DNA from: an uncultured Flavobacterium sp.
Lineage (GTDB): Bacteria; Bacteroidota; Bacteroidia; Flavobacteriales; Flavobacteriaceae
Reading direction: 5' to 3'
Length of the DNA stretch: 64,000 nt
Assembly (NCBI RefSeq): GCF_963422545.1
Contig: NZ_OY730239.1
Span: 62,001-126,000 of the forward strand
The position numbers were made by a program, and so were the translations under genes. Under the pieces are notes generated by a model. That model was given only the letters and a program-made list of their open reading frames with translations, had not been told where the DNA came from and ran no database searches. Positions 6,270 through 14,477 of the stretch are shown in pieces (positions within the stretch are counted from its first letter, which is position 1; each line of letters starts with the position of its first letter).

Positions 6270-9011
6270 TTATTTCACAATTAGTTTGGCAGTAAACAAT
6301 TTTCGAGAATGTATTTTTAGAATATAAATTCCTTTTGGTAAATCCTGATTGATTAAAGAAAATTTATTGTTGTTTACATTTTTTGTAGCGTACAATAATT
6401 TTCCTTCTGTACTATAAATTTCTATTTCATCAATAGGATATTCTGATTGAATAAAGGTTTCGTTACCATTATTGGTTGGATTTGGATATACCTGTAATCC
6501 ATTATCGATTTTAAATTCATCCTTAGAACCGGGATCAATTACTTCAAAAGAAACCCTGTTAGATACTTCATTATAAGAATCGTTAGTAAACATTACTAAA
6601 AAGTAATTTCCTTTTTCTGTAGGCAATTCAGGAGCTACAATATTTTTGGTTCCTTTAGAAAGTCCTTCGAAATAGGTATAACTAACCAATGGTTTTGCAT
6701 TAGGATCATCGCCTTCATGATAAATTCCCAACCAATCTTTTACAATTCCGGGAGCATCTGTCCATGAAGCCGAAATTTGTTCACCAAGATCATAAACGGG
6801 TTTATTGATCCATAACTCAGTAACTACGGCCCCAATTTTAAAGAACACTTTATTTCCTATAGGATTAAAACCGTCTTGTAAATAATATTCGGCATAATAA
6901 TAACCTTTTGGTAAACCGCTAAATGATTTAGCATCTGCGACCGTTGTAACATATTGCCAGCTTGTCGATGCAACTCCGGATCCCGGATTAACACCCATTT
7001 TATAAATACCTATCCAATCCTTTGCCAACTGCGGACCATTGCTGTAATTAACAATTACCGGAGTACCAACAGAGTATTCTGTTTTATCTGTAGTTAATAC
7101 CGGAACTGGTCCTACATAAAAATATTTTCGAGCTGCAATTTCTGTATAACCACCATTTGAAAATATAGCTGCATAGTAACGTCCTTTATTTGCAAGTCCG
7201 TTAGGAAAATTAATAAATCCGCTTGGACTGCCATTCGTATATTGCCATGTTTGAGATGGTGAAATAGCTCCAGGCGTTTGTCCTTCCTTATATAATCCTA
7301 TCCAGGTAGAGGTACTTGCCGGGGCATCTGTAAAATTAACTTTAATAGGCTTGCTTTGTGAATAAGTCAAGGCATCTGTAATTATTTCAGTGTTAACGGT
7401 ATTACTTCCTGTAACGGTAAAGGTCTGAACATCACTCCAGGGAGACCATTCAAGATTACGATCTCTATATCTAAGTTTTACATAATACTTACCATTTGGA
7501 AGCGAATTAGAAGCCAGATTCATCTTCGTAATATCTACTCCAAGATTTATATTAACCGTCGAATCTTTTTTAGTACCATATTTTCCGTATAAGTTTTCGA
7601 AATCACGATATACTTCTTTTTTTACAATATCGAATGTTGCTGTCTGGGAAATTAAAAACTGAGTCGTGTTTAATAATTCATTTGTAGTTGTACTATAAGC
7701 TGATCCGGAAACCGTTAAAGGTAAGGTATTCGTTGCTGCAAAAGTATTTGTGATTGAAGGTTTTGCTGGTGCGGCTTTGTTTTTATACCTATGAAATTCA
7801 TCCATTAATTGGTTGTTTTTCCACTTATCAACACTTCCGATGGAATAACTTTCAACATCCATTTTTCCGTTTGTAACGTCAATATCTACAATTTGATAAA
7901 TCCAGTTACAGATTGTCTTCTGTACATCTTCAAAATCTTGTTCTGTCGATGATCCCCAATACTGATCCCAAGCTGTACCTCCCGAAATAATATTGTAAGT
8001 TGGTGTATTTTTTAATTGTCCTCTATGATAAAGATGGTGATGCGCACCAATATGCATAGCATACTTTGGAGAAGTTACCAATAACGGAACTGCCGTATTA
8101 CGAACCCAAGTAGAAATATCACCCACATATTGCTCAGCCTGATAAGGTCTGTGGCTTAACGAAAAAATCCATTCTACTGTATTATCCGTATTAGCAGCTG
8201 TAAGAACCTGTTGTAACCATGTTAACTGTGCCGCACCGGTATGCTCTGAACTTAAACTAATAAACAAAACATTACCAGCTTGTTGCGCATAATAATTCTC
8301 TGTTCCTGATGAAATTCCTTTATATGTAAGTTCGCTTATATAAAAATGATCGTAATAAGAATTCATACCAAGTGTACCATAGGTTTCGTGGTTTCCTACT
8401 GTTGTCTGAATAGGTATATTGCCAGATAAACCTCTGTTCTTTTTAAAATGCACGTTTTCATAATGATCTAAAGTACCTACATCGACCTGATCGCCTACCA
8501 TAAAAGTCATCGAAATGTTGTCATCAGGAGATAAACCGGAACCCCATTTCTGTTTTATTTTTCGTTTGGCAGCCGATACTAATGAATCATAACGAGGAAC
8601 AGCTTTTAACTGGTTATCCCCCATAATCAAAAACCGAATGTGCCCATTTGATGTAGCAGCTTGTCCCGGATTTGGCAATGTTTTAAAAGAATAAACAGAA
8701 GATACAGCTGCACCAGTTTTTATCCTGTAATAATATTTAGTGTTAGGCGAAAGATTAAGCAGCTTCACACTATGGTAAAAATAATTTCCAGGATAACCCG
8801 AATCTGTAAAAACATTTGTATTTCCTGTCACTGTAACATTAAGACCAGATGCGGTTGTTCCGTATTCTACGACAGACTCTGGATTGCTATCTGTTTTCCA
8901 GTTAACATAAATAGATGTTGGCGTTGCATTTTGCAAATAAGGAAATAAATTTTGTGCTTTTAAAGCATAACTCAGACCTAGAAGCAAAAATAAAAAATAA
9001 AGTTTTTTCAT
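6270..9011 (-). CDS. Secreted purple acid phosphatase-like metallophosphoesterase with T9SS tail
   Basis: 913 residues from the ATG at 9009-9011 (MKKLYFLFLLLGLSYALKAQ, a signal peptide); an upstream in-frame start is unlikely. An N-terminal purple-acid-phosphatase Ig/Fn3-like domain (about 20-115) is followed by a metallophosphoesterase with MGDNQ (130), GDQ (173), GNHET (206), SHRP (286) and GAHHHLYH (322) supplying the dimetal ligands. Three related Ig-like modules, each with a DWIGIYK-like motif (about 540-840), precede a C-terminal sorting domain (LQVYPNPTNNG ... KGIYILKI). It is predicted to reach the cell surface or medium by type IX secretion and to hydrolyse phosphoesters; the exact substrate is unknown. 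Monocistronic. Confidence 0.88.
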   Translation of the reverse strand: MKKLYFLFLLLGLSYALKAQNLFPYLQNATPTSIYVNWKTDSNPESVVEYGTTASGLNVTVTGNTNVFTDSGYPGNYFYHSVKLLNLSPNTKYYYRIKTGAAVSSVYSFKTLPNPGQAATSNGHIRFLIMGDNQLKAVPRYDSLVSAAKRKIKQKWGSGLSPDDNISMTFMVGDQVDVGTLDHYENVHFKKNRGLSGNIPIQTTVGNHETYGTLGMNSYYDHFYISELTYKGISSGTENYYAQQAGNVLFISLSSEHTGAAQLTWLQQVLTAANTDNTVEWIFSLSHRPYQAEQYVGDISTWVRNTAVPLLVTSPKYAMHIGAHHHLYHRGQLKNTPTYNIISGGTAWDQYWGSSTEQDFEDVQKTICNWIYQIVDIDVTNGKMDVESYSIGSVDKWKNNQLMDEFHRYKNKAAPAKPSITNTFAATNTLPLTVSGSAYSTTTNELLNTTQFLISQTATFDIVKKEVYRDFENLYGKYGTKKDSTVNINLGVDITKMNLASNSLPNGKYYVKLRYRDRNLEWSPWSDVQTFTVTGSNTVNTEIITDALTYSQSKPIKVNFTDAPASTSTWIGLYKEGQTPGAISPSQTWQYTNGSPSGFINFPNGLANKGRYYAAIFSNGGYTEIAARKYFYVGPVPVLTTDKTEYSVGTPVIVNYSNGPQLAKDWIGIYKMGVNPGSGVASTSWQYVTTVADAKSFSGLPKGYYYAEYYLQDGFNPIGNKVFFKIGAVVTELWINKPVYDLGEQISASWTDAPGIVKDWLGIYHEGDDPNAKPLVSYTYFEGLSKGTKNIVAPELPTEKGNYFLVMFTNDSYNEVSNRVSFEVIDPGSKDEFKIDNGLQVYPNPTNNGNETFIQSEYPIDEIEIYSTEGKLLYATKNVNNNKFSLINQDLPKGIYILKIHSRKLFTAKLIVK

Positions 9012-9203
9012 ACGTTTTTTGTTTAGTTTAAACAAAAGTATTGTAACAGAACACAATAGTTTTTAAGACAACATTACCTTTCTCTTATTTTTACTTCTCT
9101 TTATTGTAAATTTAATTGTAAAAAAATGTAAAATTTACAAAGTAAAATCTTAAAATAACCAAAATCATTAAAAAAACTAACTCAGCAACGTATTTTAAAT
9201 CGA

Positions 9204-9228
9204 GATTTCCGAACTTGCAGTAATCAAT
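9204..9228. repeat. Dispersed ~24-bp repeat, copy 2
   Basis: Nearly identical to 5480-5503. Here it lies 15 bases before the ATG of the VOC gene. Confidence 0.5.
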
Positions 9229-9243
9229 TTTAAAACACAAAAA

Positions 9244-9639
9244 ATGAAAGTAAAAGTAATAGGGATCCCAGTTCAAGACCAAGAAAAGGCATTACAGTTT
9301 TATACTACAAAATTGGGTTTTATAAAAAAGCATGATGTGCCTTTAGGCGAAAACAATAGATGGTTAACTGTAGTTTCTAAAAATGAACCAGATGGCGTTG
9401 AAGTTTTATTAGAACCGTCACCAAATCATTTTGAACCTGCTAAAACCTATCAAAAAGCATTGTTTGAGGCTGGAATTCCGTACACGCAATTTAATGTTGA
9501 TAATCTTCAGGAAGAATATGATCGACTTGTAAATCTTGGCGTTGAATTTACCATGCTACCAACCGAAATGGGAAATGTAAAAATTGTTATTTTAGATGAT
9601 ACTTGTGGGAATAAAATTCAGTTGATTGAGATGTTATAA
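9244..9639 (+). CDS. VOC-family (glyoxalase/bleomycin resistance-like) protein
   Basis: 131 residues made of two beta-alpha-beta-beta-beta modules. VKVIGIPVQDQEKALQFYTT is the first, and the final strand-forming segment VKIVILDDTCGNKIQLIEML carries the metal-ligand-type Glu near the C-terminus. Such proteins are metal-dependent lyases, dioxygenases or antibiotic-binding proteins; the ligand cannot be read from sequence. It is a single gene with an AT-rich leader and no recognised promoter box. Confidence 0.85.
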   Translation: MKVKVIGIPVQDQEKALQFYTTKLGFIKKHDVPLGENNRWLTVVSKNEPDGVEVLLEPSPNHFEPAKTYQKALFEAGIPYTQFNVDNLQEEYDRLVNLGVEFTMLPTEMGNVKIVILDDTCGNKIQLIEML

Positions 9640-9732
9640 ATAATTTTGTTGTTTTAAAATTCCGTAGGAATGATCTATATTGTAGCAACGGATTTTAATC
9701 TGTTGTAAATTAAATTACATTGTGTTTAAAAG

Positions 9733-9781
9733 ACTAGATTAAAATCCAGCCCTACAATATTGGCCGAGCCAATGGCTCTTT
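9733..9781. repeat. Dispersed ~50-bp repeat, copy 2
   Basis: Near-identical to 4771-4822: TTAAAATCCAGCCCTACAAT, then ATTGG and a GAGCCAATGGCTC palindrome. A related half element (GTAGCAACGGATTTTAATC) lies just upstream at about 9682-9704. Confidence 0.75.
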
Positions 9782-9851
9782 CCTGGTCATACGAATAATT
9801 CTTAATTTAAGTTTTAGTCAAAATCATGACACTCTTCAACCAAAATAAACA

Positions 9852-9889
9852 TAAAAAAATCCCGATCACAAAGCGATCGGGATTTCTTC
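9852..9889 (-). terminator. Terminator after the ABC-F gene
   Basis: AAATCCCGATC / GATCGGGATTT hairpin with a 7-base loop. In the minus direction it ends in a T tract, 18 bases past the ABC-F stop. Confidence 0.85.
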
Positions 9890-9906
9890 TTATTATAAAT
9901 TGAATA

Positions 9907-11526
9907 TTACAAATTGTACATTTTCTTTCTTAATTCCTGAATTTTTTCATCATCCAGGTATTCGTCAAATGTCATGTAACGGTCTATGGCTCCATTTGGC
10001 GTAAGCTCCACTACTCTATTACCTACAGTTTGTGCAAACTCGTGGTCATGTGTGGTGAAAATTACTGAACCTTTGAAGTTTTTTAATGAGTTGTTGAAAG
10101 CTGTAATAGACTCCAAATCTAAGTGATTTGTTGGCTCGTCAAGCATCAGGATATTAGCGCGCTCCATCATCATTCTAGACAACATACAACGTACTTTTTC
10201 TCCTCCTGATAATACGCGGCTTGTTTTAAGTGCTTCTTCTCCTGAGAAAATCATTTTCCCTAAGAATCCTCTAATAAAAACCTCATCACGTTCTTCTTCT
10301 GTTTTTGCATATTGACGTAACCAATCTACCAAGGTCAAATCGTTTTCAAAGAATGAATGATTTTCTGCCGGTAAATAAGCCTGATTTGTTGTAATTCCCC
10401 AATCAAAAGTTCCTGCGTCTGCTTTTTGATTGTTATTTAAAATTTCGTAGAAAGCTGTTGTTGCACGTGAATCTTTTGAGAAAAGAACGATTTTATCGCC
10501 TTTTGCCATATTCAAATTAACACCTTTAAACAAAAGATCTCCTTCTACAGAAGCTTCTAAATTTTCAACATTCAAAATTTGATCTCCGGCTTCACGATCC
10601 TGATCAAAAATAATTGCAGGATAACGACGGCTTGAAGGTTTGATATCTGAAATATTCAATTTAGAAATCATTTTTTTACGCGAAGTTGCTTGTTTAGATT
10701 TTGCAACGTTCGCACTAAAACGACGAATAAATTCTTCTAATTCCTGTTTCTTTTCTTCAGCTTTTTTGTTTTGCTGTGCACGTTGTTTTGCAGCCAATTG
10801 GCTAGACTCGTACCAGAAAGTATAGTTTCCTGAATAGTGATTTATTTTTCCAAAATCGATATCAGAAATATGTGTACAAACCGAATCTAAAAAGTGACGG
10901 TCATGCGATACTACAATTACTGTATTTTCGTAGTTTGCTAAGAAATTCTCTAACCAAGCGATTGTCTCGAAATCCAAATCGTTGGTAGGCTCATCCATAA
11001 TAAGCAAATCAGGGTTTCCAAAAAGTGCCTGCGCCAAAAGCACACGAACTTTTATTTTTCCCTCAAGATCTCCCATTAAAGTATAATGATGTTCTTCGTT
11101 GATTCCTAAGTTAGACAACATCGAAGCGGCATCAGAATCTGCATTCCAACCGTTCATTTCTTCAAACTGAACCTGAAGTTCTCCAATTCTGTCTGCGTTT
11201 TTGTCGTTGTAATCTAAATAAAGTTCATCCATTTCTTTTTTAACAGAATACAATACTTTATTTCCCATCAAAACGGTTTCCAAAACTGTATGCTCGTCGA
11301 ACATGTTGTGATTTTGGTTTAAAACCGACATACGTTTTCCCGGTTCTAAATGAATGTGTCCGGAAGTTGGGTCGATATCGCCCGAAATGATTTTTAGAAA
11401 AGTAGATTTTCCAGCACCATTGGCTCCAATAACTCCATAAATATTTCCGTGTGTGAATGTGGTATTTACTTCGTCAAACAAAATTCGTTTGCCAAATTGA
11501 ACTGATAAATTATTGACTGTTAACAT
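9907..11526 (-). CDS. ABC-F family ATPase (YbiT-like, Bacteroidota type)
   Basis: 539 residues, two nucleotide-binding domains, no membrane segments. NBD1 has an intact Walker A GANGAGKS (34-41) and Walker B LLIMDEP (174-180), but its signature is DLEGKIKVR (153-161) instead of LSGGE. NBD2 has the reverse: no Walker A (SKDSRATT at 350-357), but an intact LSGGEKVR (439-446) and LMLDEPTNHLD (460-470). The inter-domain linker (about 240-300) is helical and basic, as in ribosome-binding ABC-F proteins. It probably acts on the ribosome; antibiotic resistance is not indicated. Own promoter and terminator. Confidence 0.93.
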   Translation of the reverse strand: MLTVNNLSVQFGKRILFDEVNTTFTHGNIYGVIGANGAGKSTFLKIISGDIDPTSGHIHLEPGKRMSVLNQNHNMFDEHTVLETVLMGNKVLYSVKKEMDELYLDYNDKNADRIGELQVQFEEMNGWNADSDAASMLSNLGINEEHHYTLMGDLEGKIKVRVLLAQALFGNPDLLIMDEPTNDLDFETIAWLENFLANYENTVIVVSHDRHFLDSVCTHISDIDFGKINHYSGNYTFWYESSQLAAKQRAQQNKKAEEKKQELEEFIRRFSANVAKSKQATSRKKMISKLNISDIKPSSRRYPAIIFDQDREAGDQILNVENLEASVEGDLLFKGVNLNMAKGDKIVLFSKDSRATTAFYEILNNNQKADAGTFDWGITTNQAYLPAENHSFFENDLTLVDWLRQYAKTEEERDEVFIRGFLGKMIFSGEEALKTSRVLSGGEKVRCMLSRMMMERANILMLDEPTNHLDLESITAFNNSLKNFKGSVIFTTHDHEFAQTVGNRVVELTPNGAIDRYMTFDEYLDDEKIQELRKKMYNL

Positions 11527-11551
11527 GAATGTCTTTTTAATTAATTTGGTG

Positions 11552-11582
11552 CAAAAGTAAGGAAAAAGGTTCAGAGTTGCAA
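11552..11582 (-). promoter_or_regulatory. Promoter of the ABC-F gene
   Basis: Reading the minus strand, TTG (11580-11582), a 20-base spacer, then TACTTTTG (11552-11559), 25 bases before the start codon. Both boxes fit the Bacteroidota TTG / TAnnTTTG promoter. Confidence 0.65.
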
Positions 11583-11764
11583 AGGAACTAAGTAGCTAAG
11601 TTTTTTTATTGTAGACGCTTATTTTTCATCATATAAGTTATATAAGTTCATTTAAATCAAAACTTAAAAACACTAAAAGGAAAAAACTTTGCGACTTCGT
11701 CTCTTTCCGTGCAAATTCCAGTAGACTTATAATATCTGATATTACTTATATGGTTAAAAAAAAA

Positions 11765-12538
11765 CTACAGTTTACTTTCCTTCTCCAAAGCGACTTCCAG
11801 ACTTCTGTAATTATTTAAAACTTTAGCGATCAAACCTTCTTTGTTAAGGATAAAATGGGTTGGAAAAGCATTCAAATCTAAGGTTTCATTCATATAAACT
11901 TTCATATTCGGAATCACGGAATATGACAATGGTTTTCTTGCTAAAAATGTTTTTAATTGCTCTGGAGTGTCTTCGGCAAGGCTTACAAAAAGAATGTCTT
12001 TTCGGTCTTTGTATTTTTCTGTTAAGTGATTGACTTCGGGAAATTCTTTGATGCAGGCCGCACAATGAATATACCAGCATTTTATGACTATGATTTTCCC
12101 TTTCATGGATTCGTTTGAAACTACATTTCCGTTTAAATCTTTAAACGAGAATTTAGGAAAAAGTGTTCCTTCCATTTTGAAATTTTTATATGCATCAAAG
12201 GCTTCCTGATTTATGGTGGCTTTTATACTTGTATCTGAATTTGGCTGAATTTTAAACAACTTATAATAGTAAATAGAATCCTGAGACTTTAGTCTAATTG
12301 GGATGTAATTTCCGTTTGTTAATTCATTTAGGAAGGTTTCTTTTGAAATTTCTTTTGAATCTGTATCAAGCGCTACATAATCTCTGGAAAGCATGATGTT
12401 TTTGCTTTGATAAGTCCACCAATCGCTGAATTTATTTTGAATTTGGATTGGATCTACTTCCGGGTTTCCGAATTTGGTTTGGCCGAAAATAGTAGTGGAA
12501 ATTAGAAATGTTATTACAAAAAGGATTGTCTTCTTCAT
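11765..12538 (-). CDS. Secreted TlpA/AhpC-TSA-type thiol-disulfide protein
   Basis: 257 residues with a signal peptide (1-20, ending TTIFGQ). A thioredoxin-like domain covers about 130-257 with the redox motif CAAC at 159-162 and an extra Cys at 154. The N-terminal 100 residues (FSDWWTYQSKNIMLSRDYVA) are a family-specific extension. Proteins of this type reduce or oxidise disulfides in the periplasm, often for cytochrome maturation, but no such genes lie nearby. The gene diverges from the WG-repeat gene with promoter boxes back to back. Confidence 0.88.
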   Translation of the reverse strand: MKKTILFVITFLISTTIFGQTKFGNPEVDPIQIQNKFSDWWTYQSKNIMLSRDYVALDTDSKEISKETFLNELTNGNYIPIRLKSQDSIYYYKLFKIQPNSDTSIKATINQEAFDAYKNFKMEGTLFPKFSFKDLNGNVVSNESMKGKIIVIKCWYIHCAACIKEFPEVNHLTEKYKDRKDILFVSLAEDTPEQLKTFLARKPLSYSVIPNMKVYMNETLDLNAFPTHFILNKEGLIAKVLNNYRSLEVALEKESKL

Positions 12539-12564
12539 GAATTTTTAATGCGATAATTAGGAAT

Positions 12565-12572
12565 CAAAAGTA
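12565..12572 (-). promoter_or_regulatory. Probable -7 box of the TlpA-like gene
   Basis: Minus strand TACTTTTG, 27 bases before the start at 12538. No clear -33 TTG. Confidence 0.45.
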
Positions 12573-12598
12573 GTTAAATTTTTAAAGACTTTAATTAC

Positions 12599-12606
12599 TA
12601 CATTTG
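12599..12606 (+). promoter_or_regulatory. Probable -7 box of the WG-repeat gene
   Basis: TACATTTG, 30 bases before the ATG at 12636. Divergent from the box at 12565-12572. Confidence 0.45.
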
Positions 12607-12635
12607 AATACTGTCAATAACTAAAGGCTTTTTTA

Positions 12636-13565
12636 ATGAAAAAAATATTTCTGCTTCTTTTAATTTTAAGTTGCTTTTGTGGATTTTCTCAAACAGAAAA
12701 ACTGCATTATTTTATTGAAAATGATAGTTTAATAGGCATCAAAAATCAAAACGGAAAAATTATTATTCCGGCTGCATCTACTTTAGTTCCTTCTATTTAT
12801 GATGGAATTTCAAAGGAAGAAATCAAAGGAAACACAATCTCATTTTGGGTAATCAAAGATGATCCGAAAGTGTATGACAGAAAAGGTAATTTCCTCTTCG
12901 AGCCTTATATGTTTGATGCCGGTTTTGATGATTTTAATGAAGGTTATATGAGATTTGTAGAAAACAAGAAAGTTGGTTTTGCAAATCAAAATGGTGTAAA
13001 AATTATTCCGGCACAATACGATTGGGTTTCTACAATGAATTTTGGTTTTGCCGAATATTGCAACGGTTGTTATTTTGATCGTTCTAAAGATCCTGAACAT
13101 CCACCACTAGTAGGCGGAACATGGGGTTATATTGATAAAAATGGTGTCGAAATTAAACCTCTTGATAAACGAAATCATCCCAAGGATTTTGAAACCGAAA
13201 AACATCAATTTATTCCGTATCAATTTGTATATAATGAGAAGGAAAAACAGATTCTTGATTTTTTTGAAAAACGAAAAGAACAAATCATTAAAATCTTCAA
13301 GATCGATTGTTTAAAAAAGGATTTGTATTTTGAAATCATCGAAAAACCTTCTGAACTTGACCCATTTTATAAGATTAAAACTTTTGAATTGTATGATCAA
13401 TATTTTCATGGTGCTAATGAAAATTATGATGAATATAAAATTTTTAAAGTTTCTGCCGATGGAAAAAATTTCTTTGTCATTTATAAGGATTTAGTTGAGC
13501 ATAAGAAATATTCTGAATATGTTGAGCGGAAAATTTCTGTGGATAAATGGATTAAGAAGAATTGA
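12636..13565 (+). CDS. Secreted WG-repeat protein
   Basis: 309 residues with a signal peptide (MKKIFLLLLILSCFCGFSQ). WG/KWG-type repeats are visible: LIGIKNQNGKIIIPA (about 32-46), KVGFANQNGVKIIPAQYDWV (about 110-129) and TWGYIDKNGVEIKP (about 155-168). The remaining ~140 residues are unrelated, charged and without a known domain. WG repeats probably form a beta-propeller-like scaffold; no enzymatic role is suggested. It diverges from the TlpA-like gene and is followed by 900 bp of repeats. Confidence 0.82.
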   Translation: MKKIFLLLLILSCFCGFSQTEKLHYFIENDSLIGIKNQNGKIIIPAASTLVPSIYDGISKEEIKGNTISFWVIKDDPKVYDRKGNFLFEPYMFDAGFDDFNEGYMRFVENKKVGFANQNGVKIIPAQYDWVSTMNFGFAEYCNGCYFDRSKDPEHPPLVGGTWGYIDKNGVEIKPLDKRNHPKDFETEKHQFIPYQFVYNEKEKQILDFFEKRKEQIIKIFKIDCLKKDLYFEIIEKPSELDPFYKIKTFELYDQYFHGANENYDEYKIFKVSADGKNFFVIYKDLVEHKKYSEYVERKISVDKWIKKN

Positions 13566-13585
13566 TTACTTTGTGGTGAGATGGT

Positions 13586-13846
13586 ACGCGGATTTGACGG
13601 ATTCGCTATCGCGAAAACGCGGATTTATACGGGTTTTTTATTCTATTTTTACGCTCAATTTTTACTCTCATTTATTGTCTTTGCGACGAACGAAGCAATC
13701 TCATTTGCTATATACAATTGCTTGTTCTAGTGTGGTTGCTTCGTTCCTCACAATGACGTGCTTTGTGGTTACTTTGCGTTAAAATAGCACGCGGATTTGA
13801 CGGATTCGCTAATGCGAAAGCGCAGATTTATACGGATTTTTTATTC
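13586..13846. repeat. Direct repeat pair in the 13.6-14.4 kb gene-free stretch
   Basis: Two ~58-bp copies, 13586-13643 and 13789-13846, share ACGCGGATTTGACGGATTCG and, after a variable GCGAAA core, GATTTATACGG and TTTTTTATTC. A shorter degenerate copy lies at about 13987-14020. The 912-bp stretch 13566-14477 has no credible gene. Confidence 0.75.
13677..13758. repeat. GAACGAAGCAATCTCA hairpin repeat, copy 1
   Basis: Left arm GCGACGAACGAAGCAATCTC; right arm GGTTGCTTCGTTCCTCACAA. The same hairpin family is at 14039-14122 and 51466-51548. Confidence 0.75.
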
Positions 13847-13897
13847 TTGCTTTTTATTTCTTTCAAGTTTTAAAACTTTGACAAAGATAACACACGC

Positions 13898-13932
13898 CAA
13901 ACCCGACAGGTTTTAAAAACCTGTCGGGTTTA
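13898..13932. repeat. Perfect palindrome
   Basis: AAACCCGACAGGTTTT facing AAAACCTGTCGGGTTT, 33 bp in all. It could act as a bidirectional terminator for the WG gene, but it is 330 bp past the stop. Confidence 0.7.
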
Positions 13933-14038
13933 ATTATTGGTCGACTTACTTTGTCGATTCAGCAAATGTGGTTGCTTTGCTTTGATGGCATGCGGGTTTT
14001 ATGGGTTTAAACGGATTTACACTGCTTTTTTATGTCGT

Positions 14039-14122
14039 TGTCGTTACGAGGAACGAAGCAATCTCATTTGCTGAATTCCTGTGTGTTTGTAGTCGTGTGA
14101 TTGCTTCGTTCCTCGCAAGGAT
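14039..14122. repeat. GAACGAAGCAATCTCA hairpin repeat, copy 2
   Basis: Left arm GTTACGAGGAACGAAGCAAT; right arm GATTGCTTCGTTCCTCGCAA. It pairs over about 20 bases. Confidence 0.75.
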
Positions 14123-14158
14123 TAGCTATGAGAATAAAGCTATTATGAAACCTGATGC

Positions 14159-14238
14159 CTAGCCCTGATAGAAGCGGTATCCTTTTTCTTGCTTCTTTAG
14201 CAAGGAAAAGATACAAGCGGATAGCAGGAAATAGCTCC
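14159..14238 (+). ncRNA. Flavo-1-like structured element, copy 1
   Basis: CTAGCCCTGATAGAAGCGGT, then ATCCTTTT, an apical hairpin (CTTGC / GCAAG) and GAAAAGATACAAGCGGATAG followed by CAGGA. The layout of flanking and apical pairing matches the copies at 34726-34810 and 50708-50782, both on the minus strand. The core resembles the Flavo-1 RNA motif as remembered; a covariance-model search is needed for the name. Confidence 0.5.
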
Positions 14239-14298
14239 TAAAAAACATTAATCTCATAATTATCTTATTGAATATTATTTTACTTTAAAACAAAAAAA

Positions 14299-14323
14299 AA
14301 CCTGGCAATAAAATTGCCAGGCT
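14299..14323 (-). terminator. Terminator after the chitinase gene
   Basis: CCTGGCAAT / ATTGCCAGG stem with a 3-base AAA loop. In the minus direction it is followed by TTTTTTTTTG, but it lies 155 bases past the stop codon. Confidence 0.7.
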
Positions 14324-14477
14324 TAGAATGCTCTCCTTCAGATGAAAACCAAATAACAAATCACCCAAGTTTGATGCATTTATTCGAAATAAAAATTAGA
14401 TTAAAAAATAAATAACCAAACTCAATTTTAACCGTTCCAATGTTTTATTTCTATTTTTTTATTCGTTGTAATAAACT

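Noticed and set aside
13495..13782. Plus-strand open frame of 95 codons
   Set aside because: It starts inside the WG-repeat gene and continues into the direct-repeat and hairpin region; no coding signal.
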